From the NCBI GenBank assembly GCA_934277985.1, contig CAKQWF010000001.1, forward strand, positions 62,001 through 126,000: a stretch of DNA of 64,000 nucleotides, written 5' to 3'. Below the pieces are notes generated by a model, which was not told where the DNA came from, made no database searches, and was given only the letters and a program-made list of their open reading frames with translations. The translations under genes and the position numbers were made by a program. The DNA comes from an uncultured Oxalobacter sp. (GTDB taxonomy: Bacteria > Pseudomonadota > Gammaproteobacteria > Burkholderiales > Burkholderiaceae_D). Positions 38,693 to 49,660 of this stretch are shown here, piece by piece; within the stretch, counting starts at the first letter, position 1; every line of letters begins with the position of its first letter.

Positions 38693-40372
38693 ATGATGCA
38701 ACAAGAATGGCCCGGTACGGATGATTTCGGTCCGCGCGAGGCGATGGAATACGATGTCGTGATTGTCGGTGCAGGGCCTTCCGGTCTGTCGGCCGCTATC
38801 AGGCTCAAGCAGCTGGCGCAGCGGCAGGGACAGGATTTTTCGGTGTGCGTGCTTGAAAAGGGATCGGAAGCAGGGGCGCATATCCTTTCGGGGGCCGTGA
38901 TGGATCCCGTGGCGCTGACGGAACTGGTTCCGGACTGGCAGGCCAAAGGTGCACCGGTGTCCGTTGCCGTATCCGAGGATCGTTTCCTGTTTCTCCGCGA
39001 GAAAAGCGCCAGCAAGACGCCGGGCTGGATGTTGCCGGAAGTGTTGCATAACAAGGGAAATTATGTGGTTTCTCTGGCCAATCTGGTGCGCTGGCTGGCG
39101 CAGCAGGCGGAAGAGCTGGGTGTCGATATTTTCCCGGGATTCGCGGCCGCAGAGGTGTTGTATGACGAAACGGGGGCGGTCAAGGGGGTCGCCACCGGCA
39201 ATATGGGGGTCGGTCGTGACGGCAAGCCGACGGATGCTTTCCAGCCGGGGATGGAGTTGCATGCGCGTTATACGCTGTTTGCGGAAGGCGCCAGAGGACA
39301 TCTCGGACGTCAGGTTATCGCCCGGTTCGGTCTGGACAAGGGGCGCGATCCCCAGAGCTATGCCATCGGTATCAAGGAAATCTGGAAGGTGAAACCGTCC
39401 GTTCACCAGCCCGGTCTGGTCGTCCATACCGCCGGATGGCCGCTGGATGCGGGAACGTATGGCGGATCGTTCATGTATCACATGGATAATCATGAAGTCG
39501 CTGTCGGTTTCACACTGGGGTTGGGGTATCGCAATCCGTATATGTCGCCGTTCGGCGAGTTCCAGCGTTACAAGACCCATCCGGCCATCCGGCGTTTTCT
39601 GGAAGGCGGCGAACGGATTGCCTACGGGGCGCGTGTCATTGCGGCAGGTGGCATTCAGGCCTTGCCGGAGGTGGTGTTTCCGGGCGGTGCGCTTGTCGGT
39701 TGCGATGCCGGCTTCATGAATGGCGGGCGGCTCAAGGGAATTCATACAGCGATCAAGTCGGGCATGCTCGCTGCCGACGCGCTTTGCGATGCCCTCTCGG
39801 AAGGCAGAAGCCGCGATGTTTTGCTGGCGTATCCCGACGGGTTCAGGCGTTCATGGTTGTATGACGAACTGGTCAGGGTTCGCAATTTCAAGCCATGGAT
39901 GGGCAAGAATTTGTACTGGGGGACTTTGATGTTCGGTATCGATCAGGTGATTTTCCGTGGAAGGGCGCCATGGACACTGCATCGCAAGAAAGCCGATCAT
40001 GAATATCTGTTGCCCGCTTCAGTCTGCAAACCGATCGATTACCCCAAACCCGATGGCAAACTGACGTTCGATATTTCGTCTTCGGTTTATCTGTCGGGAA
40101 CGATGCACGAGGAGAACCAGCCGGTGCATCTGGTGCTCAGGGATCGCGAAGCGCCACTGAACGTCAACTGGCCGGTCTATGCAGGTCCCGAATCGCGCTA
40201 TTGTCCCGCCGGTGTGTATGAATATCTTCAGGATGCCGACGGCAAGGTTCGCCTCCAGATCAATGCGGCGAACTGCATGCATTGCAAGACATGCGACGTC
40301 AAGGATCCGGGGCAGAATATCATCTGGATGGCTCCTGAAGGCGGTGGCGGTCCCAACTATCCCGATATGTGA
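38693..40372 (+). CDS. electron transfer flavoprotein-ubiquinone oxidoreductase
   Basis: A 559-residue FAD and 4Fe-4S enzyme that passes electrons from reduced ETF (acyl-CoA and amino-acid dehydrogenation) to ubiquinone in the membrane. The FAD-binding motif is VVIVGAGPSGLSAAIRLKQL. Other motifs are GAHILSGAVMDP, FAEGARGHLGRQ and PGGALVGCDAGFMN. The C-terminal cluster cysteines lie in SRYCPAGVYEY and NCMHCKTCDVKDPGQNIIW. ATG 38693 is preferred on spacing to GAGTG; a GTG four codons earlier is possible. No etfAB genes are in the window. Confidence 0.95.
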   Translation: MMQQEWPGTDDFGPREAMEYDVVIVGAGPSGLSAAIRLKQLAQRQGQDFSVCVLEKGSEAGAHILSGAVMDPVALTELVPDWQAKGAPVSVAVSEDRFLFLREKSASKTPGWMLPEVLHNKGNYVVSLANLVRWLAQQAEELGVDIFPGFAAAEVLYDETGAVKGVATGNMGVGRDGKPTDAFQPGMELHARYTLFAEGARGHLGRQVIARFGLDKGRDPQSYAIGIKEIWKVKPSVHQPGLVVHTAGWPLDAGTYGGSFMYHMDNHEVAVGFTLGLGYRNPYMSPFGEFQRYKTHPAIRRFLEGGERIAYGARVIAAGGIQALPEVVFPGGALVGCDAGFMNGGRLKGIHTAIKSGMLAADALCDALSEGRSRDVLLAYPDGFRRSWLYDELVRVRNFKPWMGKNLYWGTLMFGIDQVIFRGRAPWTLHRKKADHEYLLPASVCKPIDYPKPDGKLTFDISSSVYLSGTMHEENQPVHLVLRDREAPLNVNWPVYAGPESRYCPAGVYEYLQDADGKVRLQINAANCMHCKTCDVKDPGQNIIWMAPEGGGGPNYPDM

Positions 40373-40513
40373 GGTATTTACGGAAAAATAAAACCGTTTT
40401 TGTGTCTTTTGCGCGGTTTTTATGACCGGACGAGGGTGGTATCGCGAGGGATGATGTAAGATAAAACGATCATTGCCTTGCGATGCGGACATTCGGTTTT
40501 TCAAGGAGGCGCG

Positions 40514-42694
40514 ATGCACGATACGGTAACACCTGACGGGATGCTGGAACAGGTCATTTCCGGAGATTGTCACGATCCGTTTTCCGTTCTCGGAATGCAT
40601 GCCGAAAGCGGCAGGTTGGTGGTCAGGGCATTGTTGCCGGGTGCCGCTGCCGTTTCGGTAGTCGGTAGTGTGCCGGATATCCCGGTGTTTCCCATGCGGC
40701 GGGTAGGCGATACGGCGCTGTTTGCTGTGGAAATCGAGACCTTTCATGAACCGTTTCCCTACCGCTTCGAGGTCGACTGGGGGAGCCACCGTCAGGTACT
40801 GGAAGATGCTTACCGCTTTGCATGTGTGCTGGGCGATATGGATGTCTGGCTGCTTTCCGAAGGGACCCATCATCGTCCCTATGAACGGCTGGGTGCCCAT
40901 CCTGTCGTCATGGATGGCGTTTCCGGTGTCAGTTTCGCGGTATGGGCGCCGAATGCGCGGCGGGTATCGGTCGTCGGTGATTTCAACAGCTGGGACGGCC
41001 GCCGTCACATGATGCGCTACCGTTACGAATGCGGTGTCTGGGAAATATTCATTCCTCATGTCACAGAGGGCGATCTGTACAAGTATGAAATCAAGGATGT
41101 CGATGGGGAAATCAGGCTGAAAGCGGATCCATATGCTTTCCGTTCGCAGCTGCGCCCGGATACGGCTTCCATCGTGCATCACTTGCCACCGGTGATTCCT
41201 TCAGACGAAGTACGCAAAAAGGCCAATGCGCTGGATGCTCCGGTCAGCATTTACGAGGTGCATCTCGGCTCATGGCGTTTGCCGGATGACGGACGGCGCT
41301 GGCTGACCTATCGCGAGCTGGCGCAGCAACTGATTCCGTATGTCAAAAATCTGGGGTTCACCCATATCGAGCTGATGCCGGTCAACGAGCATCCGTTGGA
41401 CGATTCATGGGGCTACCAGTCGACAGGGATTTATGCGCCGACGGCACGTTACGGCTCGCCGGATGATTTCCGTCATTTCGTTTCGGTGGCTCACGAGGCC
41501 GGTATCGGAGTGATTCTGGATTGGGTGCCTGCCCATTTTCCGGCAGATGCGCATGGTCTTGTCCGTTTTGACGGGACGGCGTTGTATGAACATGCCGATC
41601 CGAAAGAAGGGATTCATCAGGACTGGGGCAGTGTGATCTATAACTACGGGCGTACCGAAGTCGGCAATTATCTGGTCGGCAATGCGCTTTACTGGATTGA
41701 ACGATACGGTGTCGATGGCTTGCGGGTCGATGCCGTGGCGTCCATGCTTTACCGTGATTACAGCCGTGCGCCCGGCGAGTGGGTTCCGAACAAGTATGGT
41801 GGGCGCGAGAATCTCGAAGCGATCGCTTTCCTGCGACGGCTCAACGAAACGATAGGAACGGAGCGGCCGGAAGCCGTGACGATGGCGGAAGAGTCAACGA
41901 GTTTTCCGGGCGTAACCCATCCGGTATGGGATGGCGGGCTGGGATTCCACTACAAGTGGAATATGGGCTGGATGCACGATACCTTGTCTTACATGGGGGA
42001 AGATCCCGTTTATCGCAAATACCATCATGACAAGATGCGTTTCGGCCTGATGTATGCGTATTCAGAAAATTTCATTTTGCCGCTGTCGCATGATGAAGTC
42101 GTGCATTGCAAGGGCTCGCTGATCGGCAAGATGTCCGGGGACGACTGGCAGCGGTTTGCCAATTTGCGTGCCTATTTCGGGTTCATGTGGGGGTATCCCG
42201 GCAAGAAATTGCTGTTTATGGGCGGTGAGTTCGCACAGTATCGCGAATGGAATGCAAACGGCAGTCTGGACTGGGATTTGCTTCGTTATCCGTCGCATGC
42301 TGGTGTGCAACGGCTGGTTCGTGACCTCAATACGATATACCGCGATTTTCCTGCACTATCCAGACTCGATTATGACCCGGCCGGTTTCGAATGGATCATC
42401 CATGACGATGCGGATGAGTCGGTTTTCAGTTTCATGCGGCGCGATGGCGACAGGCAGTTTGTGGTAGTCATCAGCAATTTCACGCCGGTGCCGCGGTATG
42501 GTTACCGTATCGGCGTGCCGGAACCTGGCTGGTATCGTGAAATCATCAATACCGATGCCGTGATATACGGCGGCAGCGGCATTCACAATCATGAATTGCT
42601 GGCACAGCCTGTTCCTTCCAACGGGATGCCATGGTCGATTGTCGCGACGGCTTCTCCGCTGGCGACCTGTATGTTGATCAGAAAGGATGACTGA
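40514..42694 (+). CDS. glgB: 1,4-alpha-glucan branching enzyme GlgB
   Basis: Introduces alpha-1,6 branches in glycogen (GH13). The 726-residue protein has an N-terminal CBM48-type region (HDPFSVLGMH, VSFAVWAPNARRVSVVGDFNSWDGR). The barrel contains SWGYQSTGIYAPTARYG and DWVPAHFP. The nucleophile is D406 (GVDGLRVDAVASM), the acid/base E459 (VTMAEEST), and the third acid is in LPLSHDEVVH. AAGGAGG 4 bp upstream fixes ATG 40514. First gene of the glycogen cluster; its stop overlaps the glgX start by one base (TGATG). Confidence 0.97.
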   Translation: MHDTVTPDGMLEQVISGDCHDPFSVLGMHAESGRLVVRALLPGAAAVSVVGSVPDIPVFPMRRVGDTALFAVEIETFHEPFPYRFEVDWGSHRQVLEDAYRFACVLGDMDVWLLSEGTHHRPYERLGAHPVVMDGVSGVSFAVWAPNARRVSVVGDFNSWDGRRHMMRYRYECGVWEIFIPHVTEGDLYKYEIKDVDGEIRLKADPYAFRSQLRPDTASIVHHLPPVIPSDEVRKKANALDAPVSIYEVHLGSWRLPDDGRRWLTYRELAQQLIPYVKNLGFTHIELMPVNEHPLDDSWGYQSTGIYAPTARYGSPDDFRHFVSVAHEAGIGVILDWVPAHFPADAHGLVRFDGTALYEHADPKEGIHQDWGSVIYNYGRTEVGNYLVGNALYWIERYGVDGLRVDAVASMLYRDYSRAPGEWVPNKYGGRENLEAIAFLRRLNETIGTERPEAVTMAEESTSFPGVTHPVWDGGLGFHYKWNMGWMHDTLSYMGEDPVYRKYHHDKMRFGLMYAYSENFILPLSHDEVVHCKGSLIGKMSGDDWQRFANLRAYFGFMWGYPGKKLLFMGGEFAQYREWNANGSLDWDLLRYPSHAGVQRLVRDLNTIYRDFPALSRLDYDPAGFEWIIHDDADESVFSFMRRDGDRQFVVVISNFTPVPRYGYRIGVPEPGWYREIINTDAVIYGGSGIHNHELLAQPVPSNGMPWSIVATASPLATCMLIRKDD

Positions 42695-44736
42695 TGGAAT
42701 TTGAAACGGAAATCAGGATGGAAGCCGGAAAGCCCTTGCCGCGTGGCGCGCACTGGGACGGACAGGGCGTGAATTTTTCACTGGTGTCGCCCGGTGCTTC
42801 CGCCGTGACGTTGTGTCTGTTCGATGAAACGGGGAAAGAGGAACTGGCGAAGTTGCCGATGAGCCTGTCGGAAAACGGTGTCTGGTGCGCTTATTTGCGC
42901 GGAGCGAAACCAGGGCTCGTGTATGGCTACCGTGTTTCGGGGACACATGCGCCGCGCAGCGGGCAGCGCTTCAATGACCGGAAAGTATTGCTTGATCCGT
43001 ATGCACGTCAGGTGGTCGGGCGCTATGAAGGACAGGATGAGTTTTCCGATGCGTCCGGTGTCGATACGGGAGCGATCGCGCTCAAGGGAAAAGTGGTGCA
43101 TGAGGCATATGACTGGGGTGATGATGCATGGCCCCGCATTCCGATGAGCCGGACGATTCTTTATGAATTGCATCCTGCCGGGTTTACACGGTTGCATCCG
43201 GACGTGCCGGAACCATTGCGGGGAACGTATGCGGCGCTTGCCGAACCGGTGGTTTTGGACTATCTGGAAAAGCTCGGGATCACATCGGTGGAGCTGCTGC
43301 CGGTTTTCGCCATGGCCGATGAAGCCAGGCTCAAGCGGGCGGGAAAAAGCAATTATTGGGGATACAATCCGATCGGTTTTTTCGCACCGGAAAACCGGTA
43401 CTGGTCGGGGCGTCCGGGGACCACGCCGGTATCCGAGTTCAGGGATATGGTTCGCGCTTTCCACAGCCGTGGTATCGAGGTCATTCTGGATGTAGTGTAC
43501 AACCATACGGCGGAAGGCAACGAGGACGGACCGATGCTCAGTTTCAAGGGGATCGGCAATGACATGTATTACCATCTTCAGCCGGACAATCCGTCACGGT
43601 ATGAAAACTGGTCAGGCTGTGGAAACAGTCTGAATCTCGGTCATCCGGTCGTGCTGGAAATGGTATTGGATTCGATGCGCTACTGGGTCGGTGAAATGCA
43701 TGTCGACGGTTTCCGCTTCGATTTGACGACGACGCTTGCGCGGGAGAAACGGGACTATTCGATCAATGCCGGTTTTTTCAGGGCGGTTGCCGCCGATCCG
43801 GTGCTTTCGCGTGTCAAGCTGATCGCTGAACCGTGGGATCTGGGGCCGGATGGTTACCAGTTGGGCAATTTTCCGTTCGGATGGAGCGAATGGAACGACA
43901 GGTTCCGCGATACCATGCGCTCTTTCTGGCTGCATCAGGGACCGTCGCTGAGCGAATTCGCGCAACGTTTCGCCGGTTCGAAGGATTTGTTCGGCACCCG
44001 CGAACGGCTGCCGGCCTCAAGCATCAATTATGTGACTTCACATGACGGTTTCACGCTGCGCGATCTTGTCAGTTACAACCACAAACACAACGAAGCCAAC
44101 GGCGAACATAACCGCGACGGTACCGATCACAATCTGAGCTGGAATTGCGGCGAGGAAGGTGAGGCGACGTTGCAGGAAGTGATTTTGCGGCGCAACCGGT
44201 TGCGCCGCTCCTTGCTGACGACATTGTTGCTGTCGCAGGGAACGCCGATGCTGGTCGCTGGCGACGAATTCGGTCAGACGCAACATGGCAACAACAATCC
44301 GTATTGCCAGGATAACGAACTGACATGGTTGAACTGGAAGGAAGCGGATACGTCCTTGCAGGATTTTGTCGCGAATCTGATCACCTTGCGCAAAACGAAC
44401 CCGGCAATCGGGCAGAATCGCTGGTTCGCTGCCGAAAATGCGGACTTCGCGGTACCGGAAGCAGGTATCCGGTGGCTTTCGCCTAACGGAGGCGACAAAC
44501 TGGGCAGTCTCTGGAGCAACAAGCGCATGTTCAGTCTCGGGATGCTGATGCGTGCCGGCGATACTTCGCGTCCCTGCCTGGTATTGCTCAATGCCGCGAT
44601 CCAGTCCGTCATTTTCCGTTTGCCGCCGGGACGCTGGAAGGTACTGTCAGACAGCAGCGGCTCTTTCGACAAGGGAGCCAATCTCGAGTTTCAGGTTCTG
44701 TTGCAAGGGCATACCATGATGGTGGCAGTCCCATGA
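42694..44736 (+). CDS. glgX: glycogen debranching enzyme GlgX
   Basis: Hydrolyses alpha-1,6 branches of limit dextrins left by phosphorylase. The 680-residue GH13 protein starts with a CBM48 domain (PLPRGAHWDGQGVNFSLVSPGAS, GYRVSGTHAPRSGQRFN). Barrel motifs are SNYWGYNPIGFFAPENRYW, VILDVVYNHTAEG, VDGFRFDLTTTLAR (nucleophile Asp), LIAEPWDLGPDGYQ and YVTSHDGFTLRDLVSYNHKHNEANGE. The start overlaps the glgB stop by one base, so the two are translationally coupled. Confidence 0.96.
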   Translation: MEFETEIRMEAGKPLPRGAHWDGQGVNFSLVSPGASAVTLCLFDETGKEELAKLPMSLSENGVWCAYLRGAKPGLVYGYRVSGTHAPRSGQRFNDRKVLLDPYARQVVGRYEGQDEFSDASGVDTGAIALKGKVVHEAYDWGDDAWPRIPMSRTILYELHPAGFTRLHPDVPEPLRGTYAALAEPVVLDYLEKLGITSVELLPVFAMADEARLKRAGKSNYWGYNPIGFFAPENRYWSGRPGTTPVSEFRDMVRAFHSRGIEVILDVVYNHTAEGNEDGPMLSFKGIGNDMYYHLQPDNPSRYENWSGCGNSLNLGHPVVLEMVLDSMRYWVGEMHVDGFRFDLTTTLAREKRDYSINAGFFRAVAADPVLSRVKLIAEPWDLGPDGYQLGNFPFGWSEWNDRFRDTMRSFWLHQGPSLSEFAQRFAGSKDLFGTRERLPASSINYVTSHDGFTLRDLVSYNHKHNEANGEHNRDGTDHNLSWNCGEEGEATLQEVILRRNRLRRSLLTTLLLSQGTPMLVAGDEFGQTQHGNNNPYCQDNELTWLNWKEADTSLQDFVANLITLRKTNPAIGQNRWFAAENADFAVPEAGIRWLSPNGGDKLGSLWSNKRMFSLGMLMRAGDTSRPCLVLLNAAIQSVIFRLPPGRWKVLSDSSGSFDKGANLEFQVLLQGHTMMVAVP

Positions 44737-44814
44737 CAATCTTGATAAGATGAAAGTAGCGCCTGCATGAGGGAAGCGGGCCGGTACCGTGGTATCTGAT
44801 GGCAGGTCGTTTAA

Positions 44815-46458
<1,644 letters not shown>

Positions 46459-46564
46459 ATGCAAGGTTCGTCCGTTATTGCAAGGCCGGGTGATCGCCGG
46501 CTGAAAACGGGATGGCCTGAAGCGGGAGGCAGTGTTCGTGACACAACGGATTTGCAAGGCATTG

Positions 46565-46590
46565 TAACATACAAACATGAATGTATGTTA
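46565..46590. promoter_or_regulatory. perfect 9-bp palindrome upstream of glgC, AcrR/TetR-operator-like
   Basis: TAACATACA (46565-46573), 8-bp spacer, TGTATGTTA (46582-46590), 63 bp before the glgC ATG. The arms ACATACA / TGTATGT and the GAA before the right arm match the E. coli AcrR operator as I recall it. A -35-like TTGTAA overlaps the left arm, so a bound repressor could block initiation. No regulator gene is adjacent. Confidence 0.55.
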
Positions 46591-46653
46591 AATTAAAAGG
46601 ATAAGGCAAGGTTGTCGGATCAATGTAGAAATATTCGTTCGGGGGGAGACTGA

Positions 46654-47955
46654 ATGAAGTTTGTCGAGGATAAAATGCTGGCAGCCAGCCAGCTGCCAAA
46701 ACGTACCATTGCACTTGTTCTGGCCGGGGGACGGGGAACGCGGTTGCATCAGCTAACCGATAATCGTGCGAAACCGGCGGTTTATTTCGGGGGCAAGTTC
46801 CGGATCATCGATTTCGCGCTGTCCAATTGCATCAATTCCGGTATTCGGCGTGTCGGTGTCATTACGCAATATCGTCCGCATTCCCTGATACGCCATTTAC
46901 AGCGAGGCTGGAGTTTCCTGCGTGGTGAACAGAACGAATTCATCGATCTGATGCCCGCAGGACAGCAGATGGAAGAAGGTCTGTGGTATCGCGGTACGGC
47001 CGATGCCGTGGCGCAGAACAAGGGGATTTTGCGTTCCTACGGGCCTGAATATATTCTTGTACTGGCAGGCGACCATATTTACAAAATGGATTATTCGCTG
47101 CTTTTGCTTGATCATGTGGAGCGGAAATCCCAGTGTACGGTAGCTTGTATCGAAGTGCCACGCATGGATGCGACCGGCTTCGGTGTCATGGATGTGGATG
47201 AGAATCGTCGGATTACCCGTTTTCTGGAAAAGCCTGCCGATCCGCCGGGTATCCCCGATCGTCCCGACAAGGCGCTGGCCAGTATGGGGATTTATGTGTT
47301 CAACGCGGATTATCTGTACAGGTTGCTTGATGAGGATTGTGCGGACAATTCGTCTTCCCATGATTTCGGAAAGGATATCATCCCCAAGGTGGTCGGCCAG
47401 GGGAACGCGATGGCGCATTATTTCAGCATGTCATGTATCCCGCCGGCACAATTCGTGCCACCGTACTGGCGAGATGTCGGAACGGTCGATTCATTCTGGT
47501 CGACCAATCTCGATCTGACGTCGAACATGCCGCAGCTCAATATCTATGACGAGGATTGGCCGATCTGGACGTATCAGGAGCAAGAACCGCCGGCGAAATT
47601 CGTGCCTGATCCGCATGGTATGGATGGCGTGATTTCCAATACGATGGTGTCGGGCGGATGTATCATTTGCGGTTCCAAAATGTCCAATACCATTTTGTTT
47701 TCGAAAGTGCGGGTTCAGGCGTTCTGCAATCTCGATCAGGTCGTCGTGTTGCCCGATTGCGAGATCGGCCAGGGGTCACGCCTGAAAAAGGTGGTGATCG
47801 ATCGGGGATGCCGTATTCCTGAAGGAACGATCATCGGCGAAGACCCTGAACTGGATGCGCAACGTTTTTACCGCAGTCCGAACGGTGTCGTACTCGTCAC
47901 GCAGGAAATGTTTGCGCGTTTGTACAATTTTGAGCATATACCGAAGGTTGAATAA
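46654..47955 (+). CDS. glgC: glucose-1-phosphate adenylyltransferase GlgC
   Basis: Makes ADP-glucose, the committed step of bacterial glycogen synthesis. The 433-residue protein begins with the nucleotide-binding loop [63 protein letters not shown] and [11 protein letters not shown] (substrate site) follow. A C-terminal left-handed beta-helix spans about 310-420. GGGGAG 5 bp before the ATG is a strong ribosome binding site. An operator-like palindrome lies in its upstream gap. glgA starts directly at the next base. Confidence 0.96.
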   Translation: MKFVEDKMLAASQLPKRTIALVLAGGRGTRLHQLTDNRAKPAVYFGGKFRIIDFALSNCINSGIRRVGVITQYRPHSLIRHLQRGWSFLRGEQNEFIDLMPAGQQMEEGLWYRGTADAVAQNKGILRSYGPEYILVLAGDHIYKMDYSLLLLDHVERKSQCTVACIEVPRMDATGFGVMDVDENRRITRFLEKPADPPGIPDRPDKALASMGIYVFNADYLYRLLDEDCADNSSSHDFGKDIIPKVVGQGNAMAHYFSMSCIPPAQFVPPYWRDVGTVDSFWSTNLDLTSNMPQLNIYDEDWPIWTYQEQEPPAKFVPDPHGMDGVISNTMVSGGCIICGSKMSNTILFSKVRVQAFCNLDQVVVLPDCEIGQGSRLKKVVIDRGCRIPEGTIIGEDPELDAQRFYRSPNGVVLVTQEMFARLYNFEHIPKVE

Positions 47956-49440
47956 GTGAGCCAGAATCCATCTCCGCTACGTGTGTTGCATGTCTGTTCC
48001 GAAGTTTTTCCATTGCTCAAAACCGGCGGATTGGCCGATGTGACGGCGGCATTGCCGCCCGAACTGGAAAAACAGGGGTGTGAAGTCCGTATGCTGGTGC
48101 CGGGATTCCCAGCTTTTGTCAATGGTATCGAGGACCAGCACCTCGTCACGGAGCTGCCGTCACGTTTCGGTGCACGCAAAATCCGGCTGATGTACGGAAA
48201 GATGCCGAAAACCGGTGTGCCTGTCTATTATGTCGATGCTCCCGATTTGTATGATCGTCCGGGCAATCCCTATAACGACAGTGACGGGCAACCCTATCGT
48301 GACAATCATCTCCGGTTTGCCTTGCTGGGCTGGTGTGCCGCACGGTTGGCGGAAGGGTTCGATTATTTCTGGAAGCCGGATATTGTTCACGGTCACGACT
48401 GGCATGCAGGACTGGCGTTCGCCTATATCAAGGCACTGGAATGGCATACCGGAAAACGTATGGTCGGGACGGTCTTTACCGTGCACAATATGGCATATCA
48501 GGGCAACTTTCCGGCTTATATGTTCAGCGAGCTGGATTTGCCGTTTTCGATGTTCAATGCCGACGGCATCGAATTTTACGGACAGGTTTCCTTTCTCAAG
48601 TCCGGTTTTTATTATGCCGACAAGGTAACCACGGTCAGTCCGACCTATGCCAGGGAAATAAGAGATGGCGAACAGTCTTGCGGACTGGGGGGCGTGGTTC
48701 AGCAACGTCAGGCCGATCTGGTCGGTATTCTCAACGGTGTCGATACCGCTACATGGAACCCGCGTACCGACAAGCGTATCGAGGCGAATTACCATGTGCG
48801 TTCCATGACGGGCAAGAAAAAATGCCGTCTTGCGTTGCAAAAAGAAATGGGGCTTGTCGAGCAGAATGACAAGCCGGTTTTTTGCGTCGTCAGCCGTTTC
48901 GCAGCACAAAAAGGCTTGCATCTGGTTGTCGATGGCATCAACGCCATTGTCGGTAACGGTGGTCAGGTTGTCGTCATGGGCAATGGCGAACGCTGGCTGG
49001 AAGACGCATTCAGGCATTTCGAGCAGACTTTTCCGGGGCAGGTCGCGGTACGTATCGGTTACGATGAAGACCGTGCGCACCGGGTGTTTGCCGGCAGTGA
49101 TGTCGTGATGGTGCCCTCCCGTTATGAACCATGCGGTCTGGTCCAGATGTACGGCTCACTGTATGGTACTTTGCCACTGGTGCATCGTGTCGGAGGACTG
49201 GCCGATACGGTGGTTGATTGTTCGCTGGAAAATCTGGCCGAGAATCGGGCGACCGGTTTTTGTTTCGAACATTTCGATTATCCGTCTTTCGAATCCGCCG
49301 TGCACAGGGCTTTTGCCTTGTTCGGCAAACAGACGGACTGGAAAAAGGTTCAGAAACGTGGAATGAAGTTGTCTTTCGGCTGGGAAAATTCGGCCGAGCG
49401 GTATGCACAGTTGTACCGGCTGATACGTGTCGTCGCATGA
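47956..49440 (+). CDS. glgA: glycogen synthase (ADP-glucose) GlgA
   Basis: GT5 glycosyltransferase that extends alpha-1,4-glucan from ADP-glucose. The 494-residue protein has the ADP-glucose motif KTGGLADV at 22-29, DIVHGHDWHAGL, VFTVHNMAYQGNF, TTVSPTYAREI, GILNGVD and the C-terminal EPCGLVQMYGSLYGTLPLVHRVGGLADTV. It starts with GTG immediately after the glgC TAA, so translation is coupled. A 220-bp gap separates it from glgP. Confidence 0.96.
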   Translation: MSQNPSPLRVLHVCSEVFPLLKTGGLADVTAALPPELEKQGCEVRMLVPGFPAFVNGIEDQHLVTELPSRFGARKIRLMYGKMPKTGVPVYYVDAPDLYDRPGNPYNDSDGQPYRDNHLRFALLGWCAARLAEGFDYFWKPDIVHGHDWHAGLAFAYIKALEWHTGKRMVGTVFTVHNMAYQGNFPAYMFSELDLPFSMFNADGIEFYGQVSFLKSGFYYADKVTTVSPTYAREIRDGEQSCGLGGVVQQRQADLVGILNGVDTATWNPRTDKRIEANYHVRSMTGKKKCRLALQKEMGLVEQNDKPVFCVVSRFAAQKGLHLVVDGINAIVGNGGQVVVMGNGERWLEDAFRHFEQTFPGQVAVRIGYDEDRAHRVFAGSDVVMVPSRYEPCGLVQMYGSLYGTLPLVHRVGGLADTVVDCSLENLAENRATGFCFEHFDYPSFESAVHRAFALFGKQTDWKKVQKRGMKLSFGWENSAERYAQLYRLIRVVA

Positions 49441-49660
49441 TTGCAAGGGTGTCGAAGCGGTGAAATGCGTTCGGTCATGTATGGAAATCATGAGGTGCGG
49501 CATGACTTGCCAAAGCGCTTGGTGAACGGTATATTTTCTGATGATGTGCTGCGGTATCGTGGCACGAACGATCGGCGTATGACATTGATTTTTCCTGATT
49601 TTCCAAAAATGGTCGGATGCCGCCCAATGAGATTTTTCCCCTTTGCCAAGGAGAACGGAA

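Noticed and set aside
40376..40402. possible terminator after the ETF-ubiquinone oxidoreductase gene
   Set aside because: Only a 4-bp stem (ACGG/CCGT) with a large A-rich loop; too weak to call.
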